Assembly: GCA_965262485.1 (NCBI GenBank)
Contig: OZ253540.1
Coordinates: forward strand, 1,178,001 to 1,242,000
DNA length: 64,000 bases
Direction: 5' to 3'
Source of the DNA: Bin87 sp965262485
Lineage (GTDB): Bacteria; Chloroflexota; Dehalococcoidia; Lucifugimonadales; UBA3495
The translations under genes were made by a program, and so were the position numbers. The notes under the pieces were generated by a model. The model was not told the origin of the DNA and made no database searches. It was given only the letters and a program-made list of their open reading frames with translations. Every line of letters starts with the position of its first letter. Position 1 is the first letter of the stretch. Below are positions 1 to 8,401 of the stretch, piece by piece.

Positions 1-1
1 A

Positions 2-1303
2 TCTGGCGAAGAACCCTACATCAGGGTCAGGTCAGTGTGGAAAGTATTCGGAAAAGATCCCGAGAAGGTTCTGAACCCTGAATACGCCGACAAGGGCAAA
101 TCGTATTTTCAATCCGAATTTGGCAATGTCGTTGGCCTGCAGGATGTGTCATTCGACGTCCAAAAGGGCGAGACTTTTGTCATCATGGGGTTGTCGGGAA
201 GCGGCAAATCCACGATGGTGCGCTGCCTGATCCGGTTGATAGAGCCAACCGCCGGCGAGATCGTTATCAACGGCCATGACATCACCCGGATGTCGGAGAA
301 AGACCTGATCGAGTTTCGCCGCAGCGGAATCGCCGTTGTGTTTCAACATTACGGCTTGATGCCCCACCGGAACGTTATTGATAACGCGGCGTGGGGATTG
401 GAAGTGCAGGGCGTGACGAAAGACGAGCGTTATTCCCGCACGCGCGACGTTCTGAAACTGGTTGGCCTGTCCGGTTGGGAAGAGGCGTATCCGCGGCAGT
501 TATCGGGCGGGATGCAGCAACGGGTTGGACTGGCTCGCGCCCTGGCTGTCCACACTGACATCATGCTGATGGACGAGCCGTTCAGCGGGTTGGATCCCCT
601 GATCCGACGCCAGATGCAGGACGAACTCCTGCGCCTCCAATCTGAGCTGAAAAAGACCATCGTTTTTATCACGCACGACCTGAACGAGGCATTGAAGCTG
701 GGTGACCGCATCGCGATTATGCACGACGGCCGGATAGCGCAAATCGGTTCCCCCGAGGATATTGTCCTGCGTCCCGAGGACGAATACGTGGGAGATTTCA
801 CCCAGGACGTTCGACTGGAAAGCGTACTGACCGCCAGCAAGGTTATGGTAACCCCAAAGGCAACCGTCATGGGCCACCAGGGTCCGCGGGCGGCTCTGCA
901 CACCATCGGCAACAGCGACGGCGACGCCGCCTGGGTGGTCGATATGCGGGAGCGTTACATCGGGTTGCTGTCCATTACCAACGCGGAGCGGGCGGTGCGG
1001 GCCGGGGTAAGGCGATTCGACCAGGCTTGGGATTTTGTTGACCGCGAATACCAGGCAGTTGCGCCGACAACAAAGTTCGACGCTTTGATTCAGATGGCGA
1101 TGGCGAGCGACTTCCCAATACCCATTGTGGATGACGCCGACGTTTTGGTCGGTGAAGTCCACCGTAGCGCCCTGGTAGAAGCGCTGGCCGAAACCTCTGC
1201 GGCTGATACCGATTACGAGGCCAACGCCGCCGAAAACGCGCTGATAGCCGAATCCCGTGTTGAAAATGGCGCCAATATTGACGCGGCCGATTCAGAAAAA
1301 TAA
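2..1303 (+). CDS. proV: glycine betaine/proline ABC transporter ATP-binding protein (5' partial)
   Basis: ATPase of an osmoprotectant (glycine betaine/proline/choline) importer acting at the inner face of the membrane. Numbered from the GTG at 35, it has Walker A GLSGSGKST (about residues 52-60), the signature LSGGMQQR (about 155), Walker B MLMDEPFSGLD and the H-loop ITHD. Residues 275-385 form a divergent CBS-like region, as in ProV/OpuAA. The only start in the window is that GTG, with no good ribosome site, but the frame stays open to base 2 and the extra residues (EEPYIRVRSVWKVFG) look like a normal ABC N-terminus, so the true start probably lies before the window. The permease and binding protein follow in the same direction. 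Family assignment is firm; substrate is inferred from the family. Confidence 0.93.
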   Translation, partial: SGEEPYIRVRSVWKVFGKDPEKVLNPEYADKGKSYFQSEFGNVVGLQDVSFDVQKGETFVIMGLSGSGKSTMVRCLIRLIEPTAGEIVINGHDITRMSEKDLIEFRRSGIAVVFQHYGLMPHRNVIDNAAWGLEVQGVTKDERYSRTRDVLKLVGLSGWEEAYPRQLSGGMQQRVGLARALAVHTDIMLMDEPFSGLDPLIRRQMQDELLRLQSELKKTIVFITHDLNEALKLGDRIAIMHDGRIAQIGSPEDIVLRPEDEYVGDFTQDVRLESVLTASKVMVTPKATVMGHQGPRAALHTIGNSDGDAAWVVDMRERYIGLLSITNAERAVRAGVRRFDQAWDFVDREYQAVAPTTKFDALIQMAMASDFPIPIVDDADVLVGEVHRSALVEALAETSAADTDYEANAAENALIAESRVENGANIDAADSEK

Positions 1304-1370
1304 CAACGGCCTGACCACCTGAGCCATATCGCCGGCACTCCATCCGTCACGCCTGTTACGAGAGGAAATC

Positions 1371-2465
1371 ATGGCAGGGATTACCAAAGAAGAGCCTGAA
1401 ACCGGGGAGGCGGAATCGGTCCAGACTGCATCGAGCGCACCGGACGCGACATCGCGGCTCACGCTTGGCAACATCCCAACACTGTATAAATGGGCAACCG
1501 GCATTGCGGCCGTTCTGGTCGTGTTGATTGCCAGCCTCCTGATCTGGGGGCCGGAGATGGAGTTTCCGACGACGGTGGCTCGAACGACGTCAAGTGACGG
1601 GACAGCGACTTTTGACCGGTCGCTTAGGAACGTTACGGGAAGCGCCATTGACGATGGAGCCACCTGGTTGATTAGAGAAGGCAGCTGGCTGTTCGGAGGG
1701 ATCAAGAACGGTGTTACGTATGTGCTGTTGTACATTGAAACCGGTCTGAAGTGGCTGCCATGGCCGGCAATTGTCCTGGGGCTGGCGCTGGCGTCCTTTG
1801 CAGTGGGACGCTGGGCATTCCTGATATTTACGACGGCGGCTTTTCTCTACATCGGCTTTATGGGGCTTTGGGAAAACACCATAGACACCATTGCATTGAT
1901 GGTGGTGGCGGTAGCGTTGTCGGTGGCGGCCGGGCTGCCGCTGGGCGTGCTGGCCGCGCGCAACCAGACTGCGGACCGCATCCTGCGCCCAATCCTGGAC
2001 GGGATGCAGACCATGCCGAGCTTTGTGTACCTGCTGCCGGGCATTCTGTTCTTCGGGCTGGGCAAGCCGGCGGGTATATTCGCCACCATCATCTACGCGG
2101 TGCCGCCGGTAATCCGGCTGACCAACCTGGGTATCCGGCAGGTGTCCCCGGAAACGGTGGAAGCGGCGCGGTCTTTCGGGGCTTCCCCATTGCAGTTGTT
2201 GGCCAAGGTGCAGGTTCCGATGGCTTTGCCAACGATTATGGCGGGCATCAACCAGACTACAATGCTCGCTCTGTCAATGGTAACTATCGCCAGTATGGTA
2301 GCGGCCGGCGGCCTGGGGGAAAACGTGCTGCGGGCCATCCAAAAGAACGAAGTCGGCAACGGCGTAATCGCCGGGTTCGCTATCGTGTTCATGGCTATCG
2401 TCATCGACCGTCTCACGCAATCGGTGGCGAGAAGCCGTCAGGAAGCATTGTCCGGAGGGCTGTGA
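1371..2465 (+). CDS. proW: glycine betaine/proline ABC transporter permease
   Basis: Inner-membrane permease of the importer whose ATPase lies 67 bases upstream. The 364-residue protein has a soluble N-terminal stretch of about 45 residues, one membrane segment (about 46-65), a periplasmic-looking loop, then a typical OpuAB/ProW permease core with several hydrophobic helices from about residue 120. The EAA loop that docks on the ATPase is visible as EAARSFGASPLQLLAKVQVP (about residue 265). GAGAGGAAATC precedes the ATG at workable spacing. The long extra N-terminus with its own helix resembles ProW rather than the shorter OpuBB-type permeases. Confidence 0.93.
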   Translation: MAGITKEEPETGEAESVQTASSAPDATSRLTLGNIPTLYKWATGIAAVLVVLIASLLIWGPEMEFPTTVARTTSSDGTATFDRSLRNVTGSAIDDGATWLIREGSWLFGGIKNGVTYVLLYIETGLKWLPWPAIVLGLALASFAVGRWAFLIFTTAAFLYIGFMGLWENTIDTIALMVVAVALSVAAGLPLGVLAARNQTADRILRPILDGMQTMPSFVYLLPGILFFGLGKPAGIFATIIYAVPPVIRLTNLGIRQVSPETVEAARSFGASPLQLLAKVQVPMALPTIMAGINQTTMLALSMVTIASMVAAGGLGENVLRAIQKNEVGNGVIAGFAIVFMAIVIDRLTQSVARSRQEALSGGL

Positions 2466-2692
2466 TCAACCTGACGCCGGTTGCGCAAAGCGGAATCGTG
2501 GTGTTCAAGCGCGATATTAAACGTAAGAGAATCAAAATGTTACGTAAACTAACTGTGGATTTACCAGTCAATTCCCGAATCAGTATTTCAGAGGTTTGAC
2601 ACCGGTAACACGGGCTGTTATAACTGTCGCCACTACCCCGGCGCCGGGATGGCCCGGCAGCCTCGCAATCACCCAAAAGGGAGGAACCCATT

Positions 2693-3895
2693 TTGCCTGC
2701 AAAATTCAGACTACTAGCCATATCGGCGCTGTTAGCCGCAGTAACGGCGCTTGCCATCGTGGCTTGCTCGCCAGCAACGCCTGAAACCATCACCGAAACG
2801 GTGGAAGTAACCAAGATTGTCGAAGTGCCAGGTGCAGAGGTCCAAGTAACCAAGATTGTTGAAGTGCCGGGCGAACAGGTCCAAGTCACCAAGATTGTCG
2901 AGGTGCCTGGTGAACAGGTCCAAGTCACCAGGATTGTCGAAGTGATGGCGCCGGAAGGGCCTAAAGACACCATCATCTTTGGAGACCTCAACTGGCCCAG
3001 CGCTCTGCTCCAGAACCGTATCGCCCAATACATCGTTGAGCACGGCTATGGCTACCCTACCGATGTGAAATTCGGCGCCACGCTGCCATTGTTCCAGGGT
3101 CTGCAGAACGGGGATACCCACGTAACTATGGAGATATGGCTGCCCAACCAGGACGAGGCTTGGAATAAGGCCCGCGAAGACGGCGCGGTGCTTTCCGTGG
3201 GCAAGAGCCTGGGTAGTGACTGGCAGTCTGCCTTTGTAATCCCGGCCTACCTGCAAGAACAGTATCCTGACTTGGACCACGTTGACGATCTGAAGGACCA
3301 GCAGTACAAAGACTTGTTCAAGACGGCGGAAACTGGCGACAAAGCGCGCCTTGTATCCTGCATCATCGGTTGGTCTTGCGAAGACGTTAATGCCAAACAA
3401 GTCGCTGGCTATGGTCTCTCCGACCACGTTGAAATCATCAACCCCGGCGATGGCGCGGCGCTGAACGCCGACCTGTACGGCGCTTATGAACGCGAGGAGC
3501 CTTGGCTGGGCTACCAGTGGGGTACCAATGACCCGGCTCTGAAATTGGACCTGGTTCGCCTGGAGGAGCCGGCCTACAGTGACCAGTGCTGGTTCACCAC
3601 CAAGGCTTGCGCCTACGAAGACGCCACCATCCTGATCGCAGTATATCCCGACCTGCCGGGCCGCGCTCCCGACGTTCTCGAAATGCTGCGCAAGTGGGAT
3701 TTCAACATCAACATCTACAAGTCCGTTGTCCAGTGGCAGGACGCCAACCCTGATGCCGATGTTAAAGCGACTGCCATGTGGTGGATGAACAACAACGCCG
3801 ATATCTGGGGTGGTTGGGTTACCGATGATGCCGCCGCTTCCATCCAGGCTGCGCTCAGCGCGGGTGAGGAAGCAGAAGGCTGGCCTTCCGAGTAA
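2693..3895 (+). CDS. proX: glycine betaine/choline-binding lipoprotein of the ABC importer
   Basis: Extracytoplasmic substrate-binding protein (OpuAC/ProX type), 400 residues. It starts at TTG 2693, behind AAGGGAGG at 2678-2685. A signal peptide ends in a lipobox (AIVAC, Cys at about residue 25), so it should be lipid-anchored. Residues about 35-85 are a linker of almost four 13-residue repeats (VTKIVEVPGEQVQ), a spacer style I associate with Chloroflexota binding proteins. The mature domain starts about residue 90 (DTIIFGDLNWPSALLQN) and is rich in Trp, as expected for an aromatic cage that binds quaternary amines. It closes the three-gene importer unit and is followed by a terminator hairpin. 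Confidence 0.92.
   Translation: MPAKFRLLAISALLAAVTALAIVACSPATPETITETVEVTKIVEVPGAEVQVTKIVEVPGEQVQVTKIVEVPGEQVQVTRIVEVMAPEGPKDTIIFGDLNWPSALLQNRIAQYIVEHGYGYPTDVKFGATLPLFQGLQNGDTHVTMEIWLPNQDEAWNKAREDGAVLSVGKSLGSDWQSAFVIPAYLQEQYPDLDHVDDLKDQQYKDLFKTAETGDKARLVSCIIGWSCEDVNAKQVAGYGLSDHVEIINPGDGAALNADLYGAYEREEPWLGYQWGTNDPALKLDLVRLEEPAYSDQCWFTTKACAYEDATILIAVYPDLPGRAPDVLEMLRKWDFNINIYKSVVQWQDANPDADVKATAMWWMNNNADIWGGWVTDDAAASIQAALSAGEEAEGWPSE
2805..2945 (+). repeat. 39-bp in-gene tandem repeat (lipoprotein linker)
   Basis: About 3.7 copies of a 39-base unit encode the 13-residue repeat VTKIVEVPG(A/E)(E/Q)VQ in the stalk of the binding lipoprotein. Copies differ mainly at third codon positions, so the repeat is maintained at protein level rather than being a fresh duplication. 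Confidence 0.85.
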
Positions 3896-3929
3896 GCCAG
3901 CCAGGCAGTACCAACCAAGCGCACTATCG

Positions 3930-3962
3930 AGGCGGCTCCGGCAACGGGGCCGCCTTGTTTTT
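3930..3962 (+). terminator. rho-independent terminator after the betaine importer
   Basis: GGCGGCTCC at 3931-3939 pairs with GGGGCCGCC at 3946-3954 (one G-U pair), with an outer A-T pair, a six-base loop and the T-rich tail TTGTTTTT. It lies 35 bases after the lipoprotein stop and before the RraA-like gene. Confidence 0.85.
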
Positions 3963-4023
3963 CTGCTACAATGCAACCCGCCCCCAACATCCGAATCTGG
4001 AACGCGAAGGACTCTTGACCCCG

Positions 4024-4758
4024 ATGACTACTGCCAACTCTGCCGCTGCCGTGTCGGATGAAACGCTGGCTACGCTGAAGACTATTCCCACCCAAACGCT
4101 GATCGATGGGCTGTGGGTAATGGGTTGGCCGATGAGCATGATCGAGGGAGCAAAACCGCTGCAATCCGGCCAGAGCATGGCCGGCAGGGCGGTAACGCTC
4201 CGGTTTGTGCCCCACCGTCCAGACCTGGCATCAGACAAGCCCAAGGGCGCAGACTCGGCCGAGTACGTTGCCTTTGAACTGTGCGGGCCGGGCGAGGTTC
4301 TGGTGATCGATGCAATGGGGTGGCCATACAGCAGCATCGGCGGCGATATCAAGTTTTATCGACTCTATCAGCGCGGAGCTGGCGGCCTGGTTACCGACGG
4401 GGCGGTGCGGGACACCAACACCCTCAAGGGTTACGGGTTTCCGGTGTACGCCGCCAATGCGACCGCCAAGCAGGGGCCGGCTGAGTTTTGGCCCTGGCAG
4501 GTGAACGACTGCATCCAGTGTGGCGGTGTGTTGGTGCGACCGGGCGACGCGATAGTGGGAGACGACGATGGTGTGGTGGTGGTGCCGGCGGCGGCAGCCA
4601 ACGAAGTCATAGAGATTGCGCACCAGCGGGAGGAAGTCGAGGCCGTCATCAAAGCGCAACTGGAGCTGGAACAATGTTCCCCGGGAAAATACTATCCCTT
4701 CAACGACAACACCTGGAAGCTATTTGAGGAAAAGACCGGCAAGAAACCATACCGCTGA
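4024..4758 (+). CDS. RraA-like family protein (4-hydroxy-4-methyl-2-oxoglutarate aldolase-like)
   Basis: Member of the RraA / HMG aldolase fold, 244 residues from the ATG at 4024. The ordered motifs are a QTLIDGLWVMGW start, AGRAVTLRF, GEVLVIDAMG, the glycine-rich GGLVTDGAVRDTNTLKGYGF (pyruvate- and metal-binding loop with the R-D pair) and GDAIVGDDDGVVVVP. The frame runs upstream to 3955, but that part overlaps the preceding terminator; GAAGGA at 4006-4011 lies 12 bases before this ATG. The class II pyruvate aldolase core is intact, so an aldolase or decarboxylase on a carboxylated keto acid is likelier than an RNase E regulator. The CMD-family gene 33 bases downstream is probably co-transcribed, which hints at aromatic or keto-acid catabolism. 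Confidence 0.85.
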   Translation: MTTANSAAAVSDETLATLKTIPTQTLIDGLWVMGWPMSMIEGAKPLQSGQSMAGRAVTLRFVPHRPDLASDKPKGADSAEYVAFELCGPGEVLVIDAMGWPYSSIGGDIKFYRLYQRGAGGLVTDGAVRDTNTLKGYGFPVYAANATAKQGPAEFWPWQVNDCIQCGGVLVRPGDAIVGDDDGVVVVPAAAANEVIEIAHQREEVEAVIKAQLELEQCSPGKYYPFNDNTWKLFEEKTGKKPYR

Positions 4759-4791
4759 TTGGAGATAAACACCCACAACCGGAGGCAAATT

Positions 4792-5358
4792 ATGGCTCGA
4801 TTACCTGTAGCAACGCGCGAAAGCATCCCCGCCGGCCAGGAGGCCGCGTTCGACGAGATCGTTGGGAGTTCAGGCACCGTGGCCCCCTATGGTCCGGGTT
4901 CGGTTTTGACCCACGTCCCCGAGGCCAGCAAACACGCCACCGCGCTGAACCTGTACTTGCGTAACGATTCCAGCGTACCGCTGAAGTCTGCCGAACTGGC
5001 AATGCTGGTGGCAGCCCGGGAGATGGATTGTCAACACATCTGGAATTCCCATGCCAAGTCCGCCCGGGACGCCGGCGTGCCGGATGGCGTGGTGGACGCG
5101 CTGCGGGACGGGAAGCCGTTGCCCGAGCTGTCCCCCGACGAATCAGCAGTGATAAATCTGGGCCGGGAGATTTTGCGGAATCACCAGGTCAGCCGAGGCG
5201 GATACCAGAGCGCGCTGGAGATTTTCGGGCAACAGGGGACTATTGAACTGAGCCTGATTCTGGGAAATTACACCATGCTGTCGATGGTCATCAACACGTT
5301 CGAGACGAACTTGGCGCCCAATCGAACCGAACCCCTGCTGCAGAAGATTAACTACTAA
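4792..5358 (+). CDS. carboxymuconolactone decarboxylase (CMD) family protein
   Basis: Small all-alpha protein of 188 residues; the ATG at 4792 follows GGAGG at 4781-4785. The CMD core is ELAMLVAAREMDCQHIWNSH (about residues 68-87), then KSARDAGVPDGVVDALRDG. It lacks the CxxC of AhpD-type peroxidatic members: one Cys and a downstream His remain, so it belongs to the gamma-CMD-like branch and peroxidase activity is unlikely. A paralogue with the same layout lies at 12845-13405. The gene follows the RraA-like gene in the same direction and its 3' end overlaps the opposing NHL gene by 11 bases. Confidence 0.85.
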   Translation: MARLPVATRESIPAGQEAAFDEIVGSSGTVAPYGPGSVLTHVPEASKHATALNLYLRNDSSVPLKSAELAMLVAAREMDCQHIWNSHAKSARDAGVPDGVVDALRDGKPLPELSPDESAVINLGREILRNHQVSRGGYQSALEIFGQQGTIELSLILGNYTMLSMVINTFETNLAPNRTEPLLQKINY

Positions 5359-6394
5359 CTGCGGTTGCGGGCTGGGCCCGCTTGCGGTAAATCTGAACGC
5401 GATGACGGCAGGAATCCACGACGTAGATCCTGCCGTCATCGTCCAGTTTTACCGAGGTGGGCCCCCAGAATAGCGATTCCACGCCGGCCGAAATCTCCCG
5501 ATGGGTGTCTCGCCACGGAGATACCGACGGGGCCAGATCCGCAGCCAGACGGGCCGTAGCTTCGTCGGGGTTGGCGGCCAGGTAATCTTCGGCCCAGGAC
5601 GATGTTGTAGCGTCGCCCCTCAAAACGGCGGCAATTTCTCCGTCCGGCGCAAACACCTGAACGCGTTCGTTTCCCCAATCTGCGACGTACAGATAATTTT
5701 CTGCATCGACGGCCACGGCAGCCGGGCGCCGCAATTGGCCCTTTCCGTCGCCGGGCGTTCCCCATTGACCAACGAACCGACCCGCAGGGGTGAAACCCTG
5801 TACACGGTCGTTACGCCAGTCAGCCACAAACACGTTGCCGTCTGCATCGCAGGTCAGGCCCCACGGCGTGTTGAACTGACCCGACTGAGCGCCAAATTGA
5901 CCCCATGCGTCAATGAATTCTCCGGCGAGGGAGAATCGCTGGATGCGGTGATTCAATGCATCGCTGATCAGGATGGTGTCGTCCGGGGCGATTGCGATGG
6001 CGGCCGGGCGGTTCAATTTGCCTGGAGCGTCTCCCGGTTGCCCCCAATGGTGAACGAAAGCGCCGTCGGGTTCAAACACGTTCACACGTTGCAGCGACTC
6101 ATCCGTAATATAGAGACGACCACCGGAGTCGCGTGCGATGCCGCTGGGCCACCAGAACTGACCGTCTTCGATGCCACCGGTTCCCCATTCTCCGACGTAG
6201 CCTTCGTCTACTGTGCAAACGCAGACGCGCTTGTGGTTGAGGCGCAGAGTGGTTTCGGGGCCGCCGCGATTCAGCACGAACATCCGGCCCTGGTCGCCGA
6301 GAGCCAAATCGACCGGATGAATAAAACCGCGCCCCTGATACGCCAGGAACCCGACGGTGTGGCTGTAGGTGAACGTGGCGTCGGGAGTAGTCAT
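5348..6394 (-). CDS. NHL-repeat beta-propeller protein
   Basis: 348 residues with about five or six NHL blades. Recurrent pieces are GQFNTPWGLTCDADGNVFVAD, then WRNDRVQGF, and later the same pattern around YVADWGNERVQVF and IYVVDSCRHRVQIY. There is no signal peptide. NHL propellers bind proteins, RNA or peptides and some are enzymes; nothing here selects among these. It begins 15 bases after the DUF1800 gene, so the two are probably co-expressed. In other bacteria DUF1800 genes usually pair with DUF1501 genes, which is absent here. Confidence 0.85.
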   Translation of the reverse strand: MTTPDATFTYSHTVGFLAYQGRGFIHPVDLALGDQGRMFVLNRGGPETTLRLNHKRVCVCTVDEGYVGEWGTGGIEDGQFWWPSGIARDSGGRLYITDESLQRVNVFEPDGAFVHHWGQPGDAPGKLNRPAAIAIAPDDTILISDALNHRIQRFSLAGEFIDAWGQFGAQSGQFNTPWGLTCDADGNVFVADWRNDRVQGFTPAGRFVGQWGTPGDGKGQLRRPAAVAVDAENYLYVADWGNERVQVFAPDGEIAAVLRGDATTSSWAEDYLAANPDEATARLAADLAPSVSPWRDTHREISAGVESLFWGPTSVKLDDDGRIYVVDSCRHRVQIYRKRAQPATAVSS

Positions 6395-6409
6395 AGCGGC
6401 GAGGGGCTC

Positions 6410-7849
6410 CTATGCCAGCTGGTACTCCCGGGACGCAACAATCATCTGGAGCATTTCGGTTACCCTCTGCTCGGCGCAACCGATGGCATCGCTGCGGTCG
6501 AAACGCACTTCACCCCAGGGCGCCGCCAAGGCCACCAGACTCTCCAGGGTGTTCTCCGACACCTCGAACATGCTCACGGCATCGAGGCACGCGAGGACGA
6601 ATTCGCGGGGCGCCAGGACGGGTTTTGACGCCTGCACGCGATTGATTATCGAACGGATTCCGGGGAGGCCGGTATCGCGCATTTCAATGCCGGCCGCGTT
6701 GATGCGCTCGACAAGATTGCCGGTATCGATCCATTCCATTCCCGAATGCCATCCCTCCACGGTGGGAGGATTCAGGATTTCCTGGCCCATGAAATTGACG
6801 TCCATGGCAAGATTGACGATGGTCCATTCCGGGAAGCGATGGCTTCCGGCAAGGCGCGCGGTGGATCCAACTAATTCGGCGGGGCTTTTAACGCGTGCCA
6901 ATCGCACCGCATCGGCTACGAAGAAATCAGACAGGAACAGGCATCGCAGAACGGCGCCAATGTCTCCGCCGGTGTTGGTGAACTCGGTAGCCAGGGTATC
7001 GATAGCGGCGGCGTCCGGTTGGTCGGCCACGAAGAACTGGTACAACTTGCCGGCGATGAACCGGGCGGTGGCGGGTTGACTGGCAATTATGTCAATCACA
7101 TCCCGCCCGTTGAACGCCCCTGATTGACCCAGGAAGATTTTGTCGGTGTCATCGTGGTCTTCTTCACGGTAACGGAATTGCCAGTCAATGCGGCCGTAGG
7201 GCCAGAATGAATCACGGCTGGCCCGGATGCTCATATAATCGGGGTTTGCGATGGTCCATCCGGTGAAGGCACGGGCCGCCGATTTTACGTCCGCTTCCGT
7301 ATAATTGCCGATGCCCATCGAGAACAGTTCGAGCAACTCGCGGCCGTAATTCTCGTTGGGAGCATCTTTGTGGTTGTCCTTGTTGTCCAACCAGAAGATC
7401 ATGGCGGGGTCTCTGGAGAGGGCCAGCAGGATGTCGGAAAACTTTCCGAGGCCATACCGCCGGAACGTATGCGTTTGGTTGACCACCGCCTTGGCGTGGT
7501 TCAGTTTGCCGTAGGCCGTTGCGAATACGCCGTGCCAGAACAAAGCGATCTTTTCTTCCAGGGGACGCCGCGAGTTGATGATGCGGTACAGCCAATAACT
7601 CTGGCTGCTCTCCAGCAGCATCAGGCTGTTTTGATCCACGTGGTAGCGCCGGATCAGGTCTTCCATCTCCAGATCGGGTTGATCCTGGGGATGCAATAAT
7701 TCCTCTACGGTGTTTTCGTATCCTTTGGCCAACGCACGGTCCAGCTCGTCGCGGGTGGCGCCGAAGCCGGCGCGCCGCAGCAGATGGGCCATCTTGATGC
7801 TTGGACCGTCGGCCAACTCCAGGAGTCGGGGGTTTTCTACTAAGGTCAT
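6410..7849 (-). CDS. DUF1800 domain-containing protein
   Basis: 479-residue protein of the DUF1800 family. Family hallmarks are HLLRRAGFGATRDELDRAL near the N-terminus, KIALFWHGVFATAYGK (about 100-115), NENYGRELLELFSMG (about 165-180), ARAFTGW and a C-terminal block GQEILNPPTVEGWHSG. AGGAAG sits eight bases before the ATG. There is no signal peptide, although many relatives are exported. Biochemical role is unknown. The usual DUF1501 partner is not next to it; the NHL propeller gene follows instead. Confidence 0.88.
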   Translation of the reverse strand: MTLVENPRLLELADGPSIKMAHLLRRAGFGATRDELDRALAKGYENTVEELLHPQDQPDLEMEDLIRRYHVDQNSLMLLESSQSYWLYRIINSRRPLEEKIALFWHGVFATAYGKLNHAKAVVNQTHTFRRYGLGKFSDILLALSRDPAMIFWLDNKDNHKDAPNENYGRELLELFSMGIGNYTEADVKSAARAFTGWTIANPDYMSIRASRDSFWPYGRIDWQFRYREEDHDDTDKIFLGQSGAFNGRDVIDIIASQPATARFIAGKLYQFFVADQPDAAAIDTLATEFTNTGGDIGAVLRCLFLSDFFVADAVRLARVKSPAELVGSTARLAGSHRFPEWTIVNLAMDVNFMGQEILNPPTVEGWHSGMEWIDTGNLVERINAAGIEMRDTGLPGIRSIINRVQASKPVLAPREFVLACLDAVSMFEVSENTLESLVALAAPWGEVRFDRSDAIGCAEQRVTEMLQMIVASREYQLA

Positions 7850-7862
7850 CTGCTACAACTTC

Positions 7863-8177
7863 CTACATACCGGCCGTTGGAGAGTTGATGAATCGGTTCA
7901 GGAAAGCTTCCCATGAAAATATCAGCAAGCCGGAGCCGATTACGCCGAGGGCAATGCCAGAGTTGCGATAACGGTACGCGTTTTCCAGATCGGCGGCCAA
8001 AAGGTTGTCAGCCAGTTTCAGGCGAGCCATTCCCTTTGCCGATAGCCAGATGCCGGCCGTCGTTACTATCAGCGCCATAACGCCGGCCGCGACATCTGCA
8101 TAGCCCAACAAGAGCAACGATGCAGATACCAAGAGGAGGAGGTAAACGAAAGCACCGACATAAATCCGCCCAATCAT
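7863..8177 (-). CDS. small membrane protein, unknown function
   Basis: 104 residues. Two hydrophobic stretches near the N-terminus (about 8-26 and 30-46) and one near the C-terminus (about 75-92) flank a charged stretch (MARLKLADNLLAADLENAYR). No family was recognised. The ATG overlaps the stop of the upstream small membrane gene by four bases (ATGA), so the two are probably translationally coupled. It lies 13 bases before the DUF1800 gene. Confidence 0.6.
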   Translation of the reverse strand: MIGRIYVGAFVYLLLLVSASLLLLGYADVAAGVMALIVTTAGIWLSAKGMARLKLADNLLAADLENAYRYRNSGIALGVIGSGLLIFSWEAFLNRFINSPTAGM

Positions 8178-8344
8178 GATTTAGTCAACGTAACCGCTCC
8201 CAGCAAGACGGTAAATACTCCGATACCGCCCATAACTAAACTGGAACCAAGACGGCCGACAACAACTGAATCCGGCCAGAACGGATAGAATATCGCGGCA
8301 GTGATTATCAACAGCGCACCGGCGAGGATTAAGGATTTGCCCAT
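8174..8344 (-). CDS. very small membrane protein, unknown function
   Basis: About 56 residues from the ATG at 8344, which has GGTGGG just upstream; the frame can also start at 8374 without a visible ribosome site. Two hydrophobic helices (SLILAGALLIITAAIFYPFW, and LVMGGIGVFTVLLGAVTL) are joined by a short polar turn. It is coupled to the next membrane protein by an ATGA overlap. No family recognised. Confidence 0.5.
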   Translation of the reverse strand: MGKSLILAGALLIITAAIFYPFWPDSVVVGRLGSSLVMGGIGVFTVLLGAVTLTKS

Positions 8345-8401
8345 GGTTCCCACCAAATGTCCTTGTCCCGACATCTAATTCGACCGGTATGGAGCGAAGT
8401 G

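Noticed and set aside
1751..2599. Long plus-strand reading frame inside the permease gene
   Set aside because: Glycine-rich composition with no family match; it is a shadow of proW in another frame.
4792..5358. AhpD-like alkyl hydroperoxidase
   Set aside because: The CxxC redox pair is absent; only one Cys remains in the core helix.
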